Shown piece by piece: positions 1 through 8,675 of a stretch of DNA of 41,576 nt. Below the pieces are notes generated by a model, which did no database searches, was not told the DNA's origin, and worked only from the letters and a program-made list of their open reading frames with translations. Numbering within the stretch: position 1 is the stretch's first letter; every line of letters starts with the position of its first letter. Origin of the DNA: an uncultured Pirellulaceae bacterium (GTDB lineage: Bacteria; Planctomycetota; Planctomycetia; Pirellulales; Pirellulaceae); contig CAMYKF010000675.1 of NCBI GenBank assembly GCA_947258905.1, positions 1 to 41,576 on the forward strand, in the 5' to 3' direction. A program made the translations under genes and the position numbers.

Positions 1-34
1 CAATTGACTACGTGCAAGCGCGGTCAACTCGTTT

Positions 35-1150
35 ATGGAAAATTCGCCCAAAGTCGATCTTTCGATTGTCGCCCGCAATCTCGAACTCCCCGAACATCAG
101 GTTCGCATTGCCGTCGAGTTGCTGGATGACGGCAACACGATTCCGTTTATCGCGCGTTATCGAAAAGACGAAACGGGCGGGCTCGCGGAACGTCCTTTGC
201 GCAACATCCATCAGGAAGTTGCCCGTCTGAATGCGCTGGCCGAGCGCAAGGCGACGATCCTCAAGTCGCTGGAAAACCAGGACAAACTGACCGGAGACTT
301 GCGGTCCCGTATCGAACAGGCAACCCAGTCACGCGCGCTGGAAGACCTGTATTTGCCCTACAAGCCCCGGAAGCAGACAGCTGCTGCCCTGGCTCGGCAA
401 CAAGGACTGGATCCGCTGGCCCGGGACATCCTCGAAGGCCGTGAGCCAGATGTCGACCTGGCGTCAAGAGCCACCGACTTTGTACGAGTCGACAAGGGAC
501 TGAACTCGGTCGATGAAGTCATCGAAGGCGTCAGGCACATACTTGCAGAAAAATTTGCCGAGCATGTTCAGCTAAGAAAACAAATCCGCAAGATCTATCG
601 CGAGTCCGCCAAGCTGGCAACGAAAGTCGCTGATCAGCAGCTGGAAGCGGACGGCAAACAACCGCCTGAGGCGAAACAGCAGCAAGCGAGAGCTGCCGGC
701 CAGCCGGATGTGGCGACAGAAACAGCCAATCCGGAATCCGCCGACCCGCCAACACCGAACAGCCAATCCGGAATCCGCCGACCCGCCAACACCGAAGGTT
801 CCGGCATCTGCCGAAACGCAGAACGCGGCCCCCGCCGAAACTCCGCAGCCGGATGTGGCAACAGAAACAGCCAATCCGGAATCCGCCGACCCGCCAACAC
901 CGAAAGATCCGGCATCTGCCGAAACGCAGAACGCGGCCCCCGCCGAGACTCCGCAGCCGGATGTGGCAACGGAAACAGCCAATCCGGAATCCGCCGACCC
1001 GCCGACTCCGAAAGATCCGGCATCTGCCGAAATGCAGAACGCGGCCCCCGCCGAAACTCCGCAGCCGGATACATCCAGCGAACCACTTGCCGCTGCCTCG
1101 CAGCCAGCGACCGAGACCACGCAACCCACCGAGACCACGCAACCCATTAG
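35..1150 (+). CDS. tex: Tex transcription accessory protein, N-terminal segment (frameshifted)
   Basis: This is the front half of a Tex (toxin expression) family protein, a cytoplasmic RNA-binding transcription accessory factor. The ATG at 35 is the only usable start, because an in-frame TGA lies at 5-7. Residues 1-200 match the Tex N-terminal helical region, including the typical stretch GNTIPFIARYRKDETGGL and LEDLYLPYKPRKQT. From about residue 220 the chain enters a Pro/Ala/Glu/Thr-rich repeat. A 37-bp duplication at 721-794 shifts the frame there, so residues encoded after about 757 are out of frame (Arg/Gly/Cys-rich, unlike Tex) up to the stop at 1150. The genuine continuation is the reading frame of 708-3350. 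Either the gene is broken or the duplication is a variable or assembly artefact. No clear Shine-Dalgarno sequence precedes the start. Confidence 0.8.
   Translation: MENSPKVDLSIVARNLELPEHQVRIAVELLDDGNTIPFIARYRKDETGGLAERPLRNIHQEVARLNALAERKATILKSLENQDKLTGDLRSRIEQATQSRALEDLYLPYKPRKQTAAALARQQGLDPLARDILEGREPDVDLASRATDFVRVDKGLNSVDEVIEGVRHILAEKFAEHVQLRKQIRKIYRESAKLATKVADQQLEADGKQPPEAKQQQARAAGQPDVATETANPESADPPTPNSQSGIRRPANTEGSGICRNAERGPRRNSAAGCGNRNSQSGIRRPANTERSGICRNAERGPRRDSAAGCGNGNSQSGIRRPADSERSGICRNAERGPRRNSAAGYIQRTTCRCLAASDRDHATHRDHATH
701..1061 (+). repeat. 108-bp tandem coding repeat in tex
   Basis: The sequence cagccggatg recurs at 701, 846, 954 and 1062. The last two spacings are exactly 108 bp. 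The first is 145 bp, which is 108 plus a 37-bp internal duplication. Each 108-bp unit codes for 36 residues rich in Pro, Ala, Glu and Thr, such as PDVATETANPESADPPTP followed by KDPASAETQNAAPAETPQ. Units differ by only a few bases, so they are recent or homogenised. The likely role is a flexible linker between the N-terminal region and the catalytic-like core of Tex. Confidence 0.93.
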
Positions 1151-3350
1151 CGCAGCCGGAAAAGACGACACAACGATCGCGGGTCAGGCCGAGCAGACGG
1201 CCACTGCCACGGCAATCGAATCGCCATCAACCACCGAGCCAGTGGCAGCACCATCCCGCCGCAAAAAGAAAAAAAAGAAGAAAGCCAAACCCGATCCCTT
1301 CGCGGAATTCCGCGACTTCTCGGAAACTGTGCAGAAATTGCCACCGCACCGCATCCTTGCCATTAATCGCGGGGAACGTGCGGGACGGATCGAGGTCAGG
1401 TTTCAGGCCGACGCAGATCGAATTCGCGAAGCATCGCGGAAGGCACTGATTCCCGAAAATCACCCCTTCACCGAGTTCCTGAACACCGCAGTCGAACAAT
1501 CGCTGAACGAGTTGATTCTGCCGAGCATCGAACGGGAAATCCGTCGCGATCTGACGGAACGTTCGGAAACACACGCCGTCAATGTGTTTGCCCGCAACCT
1601 GCGGCACCTGTTTCTGCAACCACCCGTCTCGGGCCATCGCATTCTGGGAGTCGATCCGGGATATCGTTCGGGCTGCAAGGCCGCCGCCATTGACGAAACC
1701 GGGCAGCCGCTCGGCCACGGTGTGTTTTCCATCGTGGGCAACGAAGAACGCATCAATCACAACAAACAACGCCTGGTCGATCTGGTCAACAAATTCGAGC
1801 CCGAATTGATTGCCATTGGAAACGGCAATGGTTGCCGCGCCGTCGAGCAATTTGTTTCGCAGGTCATCAACAACGAACTGGCCAATCGCAATCTGCAGTA
1901 CACAATCGTGAATCAGGCCGGCACCAGTGCCTACTCGACCGGCGAAACCGCGCGCGAGGAATTACCCGATCACGATCCGGTCATTCGCAGTGCTATCTCC
2001 ATCGCCCGACGGTTGCAGGATCCGCTCTCGGAACTCGTTAAAGTCAACCCGGCCAATATCGGCGTGGGCATGTACCAGCATGACATCAAGGCCCAGCACC
2101 TGGCGGACGCGCTGGATGCCGAAGTCGCATCCTGCGTCAACCTGGTCGGTGTGAATGCCAACACCGCTGGAGTTTCACTGCTCAAATACGTTTCCGGTCT
2201 GGGCCAGACGGCAGCCGCCAATCTGGTCGAATCTCGCAAAGCCAACGGGCCGTTCAGTTCGCGCGAAGATTTGAAAAAGGTTTCCGGATTTGGCGATGTA
2301 ACGTTCGTGCAAGCTGCCGGATTTCTGCGAATCGGTGACAGCGCCAACCAACTGGATCGGACGGCAATACACCCCGAAAGTTACGAGATTGCTGAGAAGA
2401 TTCTTGCCTCGCTGCAATGCAAGATCGAGGAACTGGAACTTCCCAAACAGGATTATTTGCGTCGTACCCAGGCGGCGCCCCCTGCGACCAGCGACGCCGG
2501 TCAGTCGACGGCGACGCCGGAAGGGCCGGCAACCACGCAGGAAGTAGCGACCCCAACGGATCCGGCCAGCGAGACGAGCCTCGAAAAAACGGAGGCCTCG
2601 CCAGCGGAATCCGCACCCAAACCACCTGCCACCGAACCGTCACCGGGCGAGTTTGCCGCGAAAAAGAAACGCCGCAACGAATTGGTGCACAAAATCAAGG
2701 CGCTGGATGCGGCCAAACTGGCTCGCGAAATGAATGTCGGTGAAATGAAAATTCGCGACATCCTGCGATCCATCCGCAACCCGCTGCAGGATCCGCGTGA
2801 CGAATCTCCCGCGCCCGTATTTCGCAAGGGAATTCTCAAACTCGAAGACCTCAAGCCGGGCATGCAATTGCGCGGGCAAATCGTCAATGTGGTTGACTTT
2901 GGCGTGTTCCTCAACGTAGGCATCGGTGAAAGCTGCCTGGTTCACATCAGCCGCCTGTCCAATCGCTACGTGCGTGATCCTCACTGGTTTTTTGCCGTGG
3001 GTGACGTGTTGAATGTGTGGGTGCAGGAAGTCGACAAGGAAAAACGGCGGGTGACGCTGACCGCGATTCGACCCGAATCAGCGAGGCGGGAACGACGCAG
3101 ACCTCCGCGAGGCGAAGCGCGGGGGGCGGGCAAGGCTGCGGGTCGCGGACGTGGCCGCGGCGGCGGTCGTAGCGGCAAGCCGCAGGGCAAGGGGAAACCG
3201 CATCACAAACGGACTCGCAAGCCAAAACCGGTCACGCCGATCACTCAGGAAATGGTCGAAGGCAAGAAACCCATGCGATCCTTCTCTGACTTGTTGCAGT
3301 TTCACAAAAAGAAGACTGACGACGAAAAGGACAAGGACAAGGAATCCTGA
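708..3350 (+). CDS. tex: Tex transcription accessory protein, central and C-terminal segment (YqgF-like, HhH, S1)
   Basis: This frame carries the rest of Tex. After the repeat linker and a lysine run (about 1258-1290) come the second part of the helical core, the YqgF/RNase H-like domain (starting HRILGVDPGYRSGCK), the helix-hairpin-helix region (LLKYVSGLGQTAAANLVE and VSGFGDVTFVQAAGFLRI), a second Pro/Ala/Thr linker, and an S1 RNA-binding domain (MQLRGQIVNVVDFGVFLNVG, then LVHISRLSNRYV). A basic Arg/Gly/Lys tail of about 100 residues follows. Tex is usually near 780 residues; both linkers and the tail make this one much longer. The ATG at 708 lies inside the repeat and is probably not a natural start. 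The real protein should begin at 35 and reach this frame if the 37-bp duplication were absent. Confidence 0.85.
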   Translation: MWRQKQPIRNPPTRQHRTANPESADPPTPKVPASAETQNAAPAETPQPDVATETANPESADPPTPKDPASAETQNAAPAETPQPDVATETANPESADPPTPKDPASAEMQNAAPAETPQPDTSSEPLAAASQPATETTQPTETTQPISAAGKDDTTIAGQAEQTATATAIESPSTTEPVAAPSRRKKKKKKKAKPDPFAEFRDFSETVQKLPPHRILAINRGERAGRIEVRFQADADRIREASRKALIPENHPFTEFLNTAVEQSLNELILPSIEREIRRDLTERSETHAVNVFARNLRHLFLQPPVSGHRILGVDPGYRSGCKAAAIDETGQPLGHGVFSIVGNEERINHNKQRLVDLVNKFEPELIAIGNGNGCRAVEQFVSQVINNELANRNLQYTIVNQAGTSAYSTGETAREELPDHDPVIRSAISIARRLQDPLSELVKVNPANIGVGMYQHDIKAQHLADALDAEVASCVNLVGVNANTAGVSLLKYVSGLGQTAAANLVESRKANGPFSSREDLKKVSGFGDVTFVQAAGFLRIGDSANQLDRTAIHPESYEIAEKILASLQCKIEELELPKQDYLRRTQAAPPATSDAGQSTATPEGPATTQEVATPTDPASETSLEKTEASPAESAPKPPATEPSPGEFAAKKKRRNELVHKIKALDAAKLAREMNVGEMKIRDILRSIRNPLQDPRDESPAPVFRKGILKLEDLKPGMQLRGQIVNVVDFGVFLNVGIGESCLVHISRLSNRYVRDPHWFFAVGDVLNVWVQEVDKEKRRVTLTAIRPESARRERRRPPRGEARGAGKAAGRGRGRGGGRSGKPQGKGKPHHKRTRKPKPVTPITQEMVEGKKPMRSFSDLLQFHKKKTDDEKDKDKES
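721..794 (+). repeat. 37-bp direct duplication that shifts the tex frame
   Basis: Bases 721-757 are repeated exactly at 758-794, both starting aacagccaatccggaatccg. Since 37 is 3x12+1, the duplication moves the reading frame from that of position 35 to that of position 708. Removing one copy would join the two tex frames into a single chain. The copy sits inside the 108-bp repeat, so replication slippage or an assembly error in a repetitive tract are both plausible. Confidence 0.93.
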
Positions 3351-3395
3351 TTCGTCACGCAGCCAATGTCGTGAGACTTTTGATCGCCACCTCGC

Positions 3396-3722
3396 CTAAC
3401 GCCGCCGGCCACCGGTTTTCCCCGCCGGCCCTTTTCCCTGTCGTCGCTGGTCCCGCTCCCCGCGTCTAAATTCGCCGGTTGCCACAGGATCTTCCGGTCC
3501 CACCACGACCGTCCAGAACAGGTAGATGGCAATCACCATTGGCAGCAGCGTAAACAAAACGCTCAAAAACAGCCCGACTGTGCGGTTGTGCACATCGACA
3601 CCGGTAATTTCACTCCAGCGAAACAGGACGGTCCACAAATTAGCGCCTGCCCAGACGGTTAGCGCCGCGGCCAGAGCCATCCGCGGCCATGGATTCTGAA
3701 AATTTCGGCTGGTTTGATTCAT
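3396..3722 (-). CDS. Small two-helix membrane protein of unknown function
   Basis: A 108-residue product if it starts at the ATG at 3722 (MNQTSRNF...); an in-frame ATG at 3758 would add 12 residues. Two hydrophobic segments are visible: about residues 15-33 (MALAAALTVWAGANLWTVLF) and about 50-73 (VGLFLSVLFTLLPMVIAIYL). The C-terminal tail of about 30 residues is strongly basic (Arg/Gly/Lys) and probably cytoplasmic. It is convergent with tex and divergent from the dioxygenase gene. I do not recognise a family. The hydrophobic pattern makes it more than a chance frame. Confidence 0.55.
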   Translation of the reverse strand: MNQTSRNFQNPWPRMALAAALTVWAGANLWTVLFRWSEITGVDVHNRTVGLFLSVLFTLLPMVIAIYLFWTVVVGPEDPVATGEFRRGERDQRRQGKGPAGKTGGRRR

Positions 3723-3827
3723 GATAGCGTGGGCAGGGGAATGCGGTTCAACACTCAATCTTTATATCGCGGATGACGGGAAATGTCGATGCAAATCGTT
3801 CACCACCCGTGTCATCTCCGCTCGCCA

Positions 3828-3855
3828 TTCACGTCAAACGAAGCCGGTATATAAT
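3828..3855 (+). promoter_or_regulatory. Predicted sigma-70-type promoter for hpd
   Basis: A perfect TATAAT lies at 3850-3855 and TTCACG at 3828-3833, with a 16-bp spacer. The predicted transcript start near 3862 gives a leader of about 84 nt before the ATG at 3946. This is seen in sequence only; promoter activity is inferred. Confidence 0.5.
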
Positions 3856-3945
3856 GTGAGCGACGGCGGATAGGTCATCCACGTCCTGAATCCTGTTTCA
3901 ATCGTCCTTGAGGCGTATACAACACATAAATATATCGGAGTCCTA

Positions 3946-5124
3946 ATGAGTACTGCTTCACCCCAAACGGGCGGCAAGTCCGAGCCGTCAACGGATCCGT
4001 TGCGGCTGGTCGATGTCGACTACGTTGAATTCTATGTTGGCAATGCCAAACAAGCGGCCTACTTTTATGCCCAGTGTTTCGGATTCGAGATCGAGCAGGT
4101 TAACGATCTGACCACCGGCAATCGCGAGACTGCCTCCTACCTGTTGACGCAGGGCAACATCCGTTTCGTGCTGACCACCGGGCTGACACCGGACAGTCCC
4201 ATCCAGAAGGAAGTGCGATTGTACGGAGACGGCATCAAGGACATCGCGTTCACGGTTGACGACGCGGTGGCCGCTTACGAACAGGCACTGAAAAACGGCG
4301 CCGAGAGCGCTTACGAACCATCCGAATCCAGCGACGACAATGGCACGGTCGTGCGGTCGGGTATCAAAACCATGGGTCGGGTAGTGCATTCGTTTGTGTC
4401 CCGCACCGACCAGTACCATCTTGACCACTACAAGAAAAACGGCGGGGCGTTCATGCCCAGCTTTGACTCCATGCAGCATCTGGCCATCAACGAGTACAAC
4501 CGCAACAACCCGGTCGGCCTGTTCTACGTCGATCACTGCGTCGGCAACGTAGAGCTTGGCAAGATGGATCACTGGGTCAAATGGTACGAAGACATCCTCG
4601 GGTTCAAGCTGTTCAAGCACTTTGATGACAAGGATATCTCGACCGAGTATTCGGCGTTGATGAGCAAGGTCATGGACTCGGGTCGGGAACTGATCAAGAT
4701 CCCGATCAACGAACCGGCCGAAGGCAAACATAAAAGCCAGATTGAGGAATACCTGGACTGGCACAACCATACGCCCGGCATCCAGCACCTGGCCTTGCTG
4801 ACCAAGGACGAGATTCACAGCGTCAGCCGTTTGCGGGAACGTGGTGTTGATTTCCTCGACATCCCCGAAACCTATTACGATATCGTGTGGGATCGCGTGG
4901 GTGACATTCGGGAGGACACCGACAAGGTCAAGGACCTGCGCGTGCTGGTCGACCGCGATGACAAGGGCTATCTGCTGCAAATCTTTACCAAGCCGTTGCA
5001 GGATCGTCCGACGCTGTTCTTTGAAATCATCTGCCGGCGTGGCAGCGAGTCATTCGGCAAGGGTAACTTCAAGGCCCTGTTTGAATCGCTGGAACTCGAA
5101 CAGGCCCGCCGCGGCAATCTGTAA
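3946..5124 (+). CDS. hpd: 4-hydroxyphenylpyruvate dioxygenase
   Basis: Converts 4-hydroxyphenylpyruvate to homogentisate in tyrosine catabolism, using non-haem Fe(II) and O2 in the cytoplasm. The 392-residue length fits the family. It has two vicinal-oxygen-chelate halves: DYVEFYVGNAKQAAYFY near residue 26, and DHCVGNVELGKMDHWVKWYE near 196. The three iron ligands can be placed: His197 (DHCVGN), His281 (GIQHLAL) and Glu360 (FFEIICRRG). The C-terminus also has the family signature FGKGNFKALFESLE. GGAG at 3937-3940, five bases before the ATG, supports the start. A promoter precedes it and a strong terminator follows, so it is probably monocistronic. No other homogentisate-pathway gene is next to it. 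Confidence 0.96.
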   Translation: MSTASPQTGGKSEPSTDPLRLVDVDYVEFYVGNAKQAAYFYAQCFGFEIEQVNDLTTGNRETASYLLTQGNIRFVLTTGLTPDSPIQKEVRLYGDGIKDIAFTVDDAVAAYEQALKNGAESAYEPSESSDDNGTVVRSGIKTMGRVVHSFVSRTDQYHLDHYKKNGGAFMPSFDSMQHLAINEYNRNNPVGLFYVDHCVGNVELGKMDHWVKWYEDILGFKLFKHFDDKDISTEYSALMSKVMDSGRELIKIPINEPAEGKHKSQIEEYLDWHNHTPGIQHLALLTKDEIHSVSRLRERGVDFLDIPETYYDIVWDRVGDIREDTDKVKDLRVLVDRDDKGYLLQIFTKPLQDRPTLFFEIICRRGSESFGKGNFKALFESLELEQARRGNL

Positions 5125-5148
5125 AGAGCCCGCAAGTTGCCATATAGG

Positions 5149-5178
5149 AAACGGGGTCGTGAGACCCCGTTTTTTTTG
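5149..5178 (+). terminator. Rho-independent terminator of hpd
   Basis: The stem acggggtc (5151-5158) pairs perfectly with gaccccgt (5163-5170) around a gtga loop, and A-T pairs can extend it outward. A run of T follows to 5178. It starts 24 bp after the hpd stop. The opposing gene ends at 5202, so it may also help that convergent transcript end. Confidence 0.9.
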
Positions 5179-5201
5179 TTGTGTCTCCCGATTGTTGCTG
5201 A

Positions 5202-6644
5202 CTAGCGAGGGGCAGGCATTTGAAAGAGCTTGATATTGGCAACCGGAATCTCGATCGTGTGATCACCAATGGAGATGGTCAGTCCGTCATTGTTGCGTTC
5301 TTTCAACGCAAATGCGGCCTCGGTTTCGTCTCCGCTGAGGACATATTCTTCTCCGATGCAAGTGCGGATCAGCCCGGTATCTTCAGCACGCTGTATCGGC
5401 GGTGAAAACCAGATCGACAGCATATTGTTCGTGGCAATCTCATTCACGTCCTTAATGCCATGAAAAGCGAGCATATCGGTCAGGTGTTCCGGGTTGTCCT
5501 CAAGTCTTTTGGCATTGGCCTCAAACTGACCCAGCACTTCAGCACCATCCAAACTGATTTTGGTTGTGCCATCCGCGAAATCGAGGGGCGGCGAATTGAT
5601 GATGATGTCGTACAGCGGACTGACCAAAACCGCCTTGTCACCGGCAAACATCCCTGCCGCAACGTTGGGATACATGGCCACGCGATGGCCGCCCCAGAAT
5701 CCTGCGACTGATTCTGCCGGAATCGTGACTTCTGGCGCAGCCGCGAGCACAAACGACTCGGTCGCGGCCTCGCATCGGAGCACTGAACCGTCGGAGAGCA
5801 TCACCATCGTTCCCTCGACGAGCTCATGAACCTTTTCATCAAGGGCTCCGGGTCCGTGATACCACTTCAAGCCTGGCAAACCCAGTTCTGCCGCATCTGC
5901 GGTATCTTCGGTACCGTCTCCCCTGACCACCAAAAGCTCCGCGACCCCCCGTCGCTCCGGGTCGGCTACCAGTTCGTCAAACACCAGATCGTCGATCGCG
6001 AAATCCCTATTCAACCTGTCTGTCTGCAGGTACTCGTTGGAACGCACCAGCAACCAGGCAATGGGCAAGCTGGAATCAAACCCCATAAAGCTGGTACGAT
6101 CCTGCGTGGATTGAGTCACCGCGATGCGATGGCCTGAGGAATTGTACGCCTCCACGATGGTGTGCTCGGGGATCACGATTTCGGTAAACAGGCCGGCCTG
6201 CCGGACCGTCGCGCCGGAACCGGAATTGCCGGGAACGCAAAAATCAATCCGCATGATTCCCTGATAACTAATCTTCTTTCCGCCACGATCTGTATCGATG
6301 TAGAAGTTGCCCAGTGATCGTTGTCGGCTGATGCTTTTCTTGAAACGGAATCCGCATACAATGACATGCCCTTCCGGTTCCACGCAGCGAAATCGCGCTC
6401 CCGCATAGGCAAACATGGTGTCCACGTCCGTGTCGCGATCACCCCTCTTGGGCAACTCACCCAGCGCGTCCTTCTCAAATCCGATTTGCGCAAACCCCGG
6501 CCGGATCGTTCCGTCATCAAAAAAGTAGTCAGCGTCGGTGATCAGCCGGACCGGTGGATCCGTCTGCGCAACACCAACCTGACAAATCGCCATCAGCCAA
6601 CCGGCGCAACATATCAGCAAACCGTTTTGAATCGTGCCCTTCAT
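5202..6644 (-). CDS. Predicted secreted protein of unknown function
   Basis: A 480-residue protein starting at the ATG at 6644. A clear GGAGG lies just upstream with suitable spacing, which favours this start over the in-frame ATG at 6659. The N-terminus looks like a signal peptide: MKGTIQNG, then a hydrophobic core LLICCAGWLMAICQVGVAQ, with cleavage likely near residue 28. The mature part is mixed alpha/beta with no family I can name. A stretch around VEGTMVMLSDGSVLRCEAAT resembles beta-rich segments in planctomycete exported proteins, but this is only an impression. The gene is convergent with hpd and appears to stand alone. Confidence 0.8.
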   Translation of the reverse strand: MKGTIQNGLLICCAGWLMAICQVGVAQTDPPVRLITDADYFFDDGTIRPGFAQIGFEKDALGELPKRGDRDTDVDTMFAYAGARFRCVEPEGHVIVCGFRFKKSISRQRSLGNFYIDTDRGGKKISYQGIMRIDFCVPGNSGSGATVRQAGLFTEIVIPEHTIVEAYNSSGHRIAVTQSTQDRTSFMGFDSSLPIAWLLVRSNEYLQTDRLNRDFAIDDLVFDELVADPERRGVAELLVVRGDGTEDTADAAELGLPGLKWYHGPGALDEKVHELVEGTMVMLSDGSVLRCEAATESFVLAAAPEVTIPAESVAGFWGGHRVAMYPNVAAGMFAGDKAVLVSPLYDIIINSPPLDFADGTTKISLDGAEVLGQFEANAKRLEDNPEHLTDMLAFHGIKDVNEIATNNMLSIWFSPPIQRAEDTGLIRTCIGEEYVLSGDETEAAFALKERNNDGLTISIGDHTIEIPVANIKLFQMPAPR

Positions 6645-6765
6645 TTTGTTCCTCCGCATAAACCTGGTGAATCAGGATGACAACGCAAATATATCAGTCA
6701 GTTTGTTGCTGTGCGAAGAAAGTGCGGTGCCAGCGCGATGGGGAACGAGGTGCCGGCCGCCAGAA

Positions 6766-7155
6766 TCAGTCGTTGTGCAGATCCTCGACGCCGTATTTTC
6801 CGCGAAACACGGCCGCGGGATACTTTGCCTGGTTCTTGATCATTTTGGCCTGTAGCGAGGCCGACAGATCAATCTGCAATTCGTTGGCCAGTCCCAGCAA
6901 ATAGCAAAGGACATCCGACATTTCTTCGGCCACTTCCTGCAGCTTCTCCCCGTCGTTGACCACGTCGCGCGAAGCCTGCATGGAAATCCACTGAAAGTGT
7001 TCCATCAATTCGGCCGCCTCAATCGCCATTGCCATGCTGAGATTCTTGGGCGAGTGGAATTGTCGCCAGTCACGCTGGTCCACAAATTCAGCCACCAGTT
7101 GCTTGAGTTCGGCGACAGTAACGTCGTGATCTGTGGAATCGGGCGACTTGTTCAT
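6766..7155 (-). CDS. MazG-like nucleotide pyrophosphohydrolase
   Basis: A 129-residue all-alpha NTP pyrophosphohydrolase of the MazG-like/dCTP pyrophosphatase type. Such enzymes hydrolyse (d)NTPs to (d)NMP and PPi, often to clear non-canonical nucleotides. The metal-binding acidic pairs are visible: E46xxE49 in AIEAAELMEHFQW, and E78xxD81 in VAEEMSDVLCYLL. FHSPKNLSMAMAIEAAEL is typical of this short single-domain branch rather than the longer two-domain MazG. No clear Shine-Dalgarno sequence precedes the ATG. It is separated from sucB by about 260 bp of palindromic repeats, so an operon with sucB is unlikely. Exact substrate unknown. Confidence 0.88.
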   Translation of the reverse strand: MNKSPDSTDHDVTVAELKQLVAEFVDQRDWRQFHSPKNLSMAMAIEAAELMEHFQWISMQASRDVVNDGEKLQEVAEEMSDVLCYLLGLANELQIDLSASLQAKMIKNQAKYPAAVFRGKYGVEDLHND

Positions 7156-7225
7156 GGCGAAGATTCAATGAGTGGGGTCAGCAAACTTCGAGTGCTGCAA
7201 TTGTCACCGGGAATCCCGTTCCAAC

Positions 7226-7289
7226 AATAGCCCGACGCGCCAGTGAGGGATTAACCGGCAGAAGATCCCTCGCTGCGCTTCGGGCTATT
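7226..7289. repeat. Palindromic intergenic repeat
   Basis: AATAGCCCG (7226-7234) pairs with CGGGCTATT (7281-7289), and inside it gagggat pairs with atccctc. The whole forms a 64-bp imperfect hairpin. The opening caatagccc is shared with another palindrome near 31688, which suggests a dispersed repeat family. Confidence 0.75.
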
Positions 7290-7326
7290 GAGCCGCATCA
7301 ACTGCAGGGCATTTCAAAACGGCAGG

Positions 7327-7350
7327 CGAGTCCCGGCGCGCCGGGACTCG
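7327..7350. repeat. Perfect 24-bp palindrome
   Basis: cgagtcccggcg (7327-7338) is followed directly by its exact reverse complement, with no loop. It lies in the gap between the MazG-like gene and the 3' end of sucB, and could be a protein-binding site or part of a repeat. A separate small stem follows: cccggt at 7367-7372 pairs with accggg at 7382-7387. Confidence 0.8.
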
Positions 7351-7418
7351 TGTTGACCTGTCTTTTCCCGGTTTCGGAGAGACCGGGCTACCGTAAGAGA
7401 CTGGTTTTGAAACGACTT

Positions 7419-8675
7419 CTAGACTTCCAGGAACAATCGGGCCGGTTCTTCCAGCACTTCCTTGATGGTCTTGAGAAACTGCACCGCTTCCCGGCCATCC
7501 ACGATTCGATGGTCGTAGGTCAATGCCACATACATCATGGGCCGGATTACGACCTGGTCATCGACTGCCACCGGCCGTTTTTGAATCGCGTGCAGTCCCA
7601 GTATGCCGCTTTGCGGCGGGTTCACAATCGGCGTCGACAACAGCGAGCCATAGACACCGCCGTTGCTGATGGTAAACGTGCCGCCTTCGAGGTCTTCGGG
7701 CGTGAGTTTGTTGTCCTGAGCCAGTGCTGCAAAGTGGCCAATCGACCGTTCGATCGTGGCGAAACTCATCCGCTCGACGCTGCGCAACACCGGCACGACC
7801 AGGCCCTTGCCCCCGCCGATGGCGATGCCAATGTCACAGTAATTGCGATAGATCACATTATTGCCGTCGACTTCCGAGTTGATTGCGGGATAGCGTTTCA
7901 GGGCCTCCACCGCTGCCTTGGCAAAAAACGACATGAACCCCAGCTTCACACCGTGCTTCTCCAGAAACGGCTCCTTGTACTTGCTACGCAGCTGCATCAC
8001 CGGCTGCATATCGATTTCGTTGAAGGTGGTCAGCAACGCCGCCGTCTGCTGGGCCTCGACCAGGCGATTGGCGATGGTGCGACGAATCATGCTCATCGGT
8101 TTGACATCTTCGGTGCGCTCCATCGAATCCAGCAGACTGTTGAATTCCTCGATGTCCGGTGCGATGGCAAGCGGTGCTGGAGCTGGTGGCGGAGGGGCGG
8201 CCGGTTGAACGGGTGCAGCTGCAGCGCCGCCTCCGTTTTGCGCACGCTCGACGTGCCGCAATACATCTTCCTTCATCAATCGCCCGCCCGGTCCGGTCGC
8301 CGGCACCTGGTCTGCCGTCAAATTGTTCTCGTGCAATAGCCGCTCGGCTGCCGGCATCACTGAAGTCGCAGTCCCGCCGCCAGCGGCAGCCACGTGAACC
8401 GGAGCCTCTGCAGCCGCCGCCGGTGCCGCGGCGGGCCGTTCGGCCGGCTCCATTTTCGCAATCACGTCGCCGACCGCTACAAAAGCGCCATCGGCATGGA
8501 GTAATTCGGTAATGATCCCCGATTCGGGCGAGGGCAGGGCCTGGGACGCCTTTTCCGATTCCAGTTCCACCAGGTCTTCGTCCTTGCCCACAAACTCGCC
8601 GACCTGTTTCAGCCACTGCGAGATCTGGACTTCCTGAATGGACTCACCGAATTCGGGTACTTTGACTTCGATCAT
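7419..8675 (-). CDS. sucB: Dihydrolipoyllysine succinyltransferase, E2 of 2-oxoglutarate dehydrogenase
   Basis: Transfers the succinyl group from the E1 product to CoA in the TCA-cycle 2-oxoglutarate dehydrogenase complex. At 418 residues it has the full E2 layout: a lipoyl domain with Lys42 in [10 protein letters not shown], an Ala/Pro linker, an E3/E1-binding domain ([20 protein letters not shown]), a second Ala/Pro linker, and the catalytic domain. The catalytic motif [12 protein letters not shown] contains His389 and Asp393. The stretch [19 protein letters not shown] is typical of SucB rather than the pyruvate dehydrogenase E2. The usual partner sucA is not adjacent; 342 bp without a gene lie upstream. 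No clear Shine-Dalgarno sequence is seen. Confidence 0.94.
   Translation of the reverse strand: MIEVKVPEFGESIQEVQISQWLKQVGEFVGKDEDLVELESEKASQALPSPESGIITELLHADGAFVAVGDVIAKMEPAERPAAAPAAAAEAPVHVAAAGGGTATSVMPAAERLLHENNLTADQVPATGPGGRLMKEDVLRHVERAQNGGGAAAAPVQPAAPPPPAPAPLAIAPDIEEFNSLLDSMERTEDVKPMSMIRRTIANRLVEAQQTAALLTTFNEIDMQPVMQLRSKYKEPFLEKHGVKLGFMSFFAKAAVEALKRYPAINSEVDGNNVIYRNYCDIGIAIGGGKGLVVPVLRSVERMSFATIERSIGHFAALAQDNKLTPEDLEGGTFTISNGGVYGSLLSTPIVNPPQSGILGLHAIQKRPVAVDDQVVIRPMMYVALTYDHRIVDGREAVQFLKTIKEVLEEPARLFLEV

Noticed and set aside
531-1171. Long open frames on the minus strand over the tex repeat (about 200 residues)
   Set aside because: They arise because the 108-bp unit is GC-rich, a multiple of three long and free of stops in several frames. 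The plus strand carries the recognisable Tex sequence.
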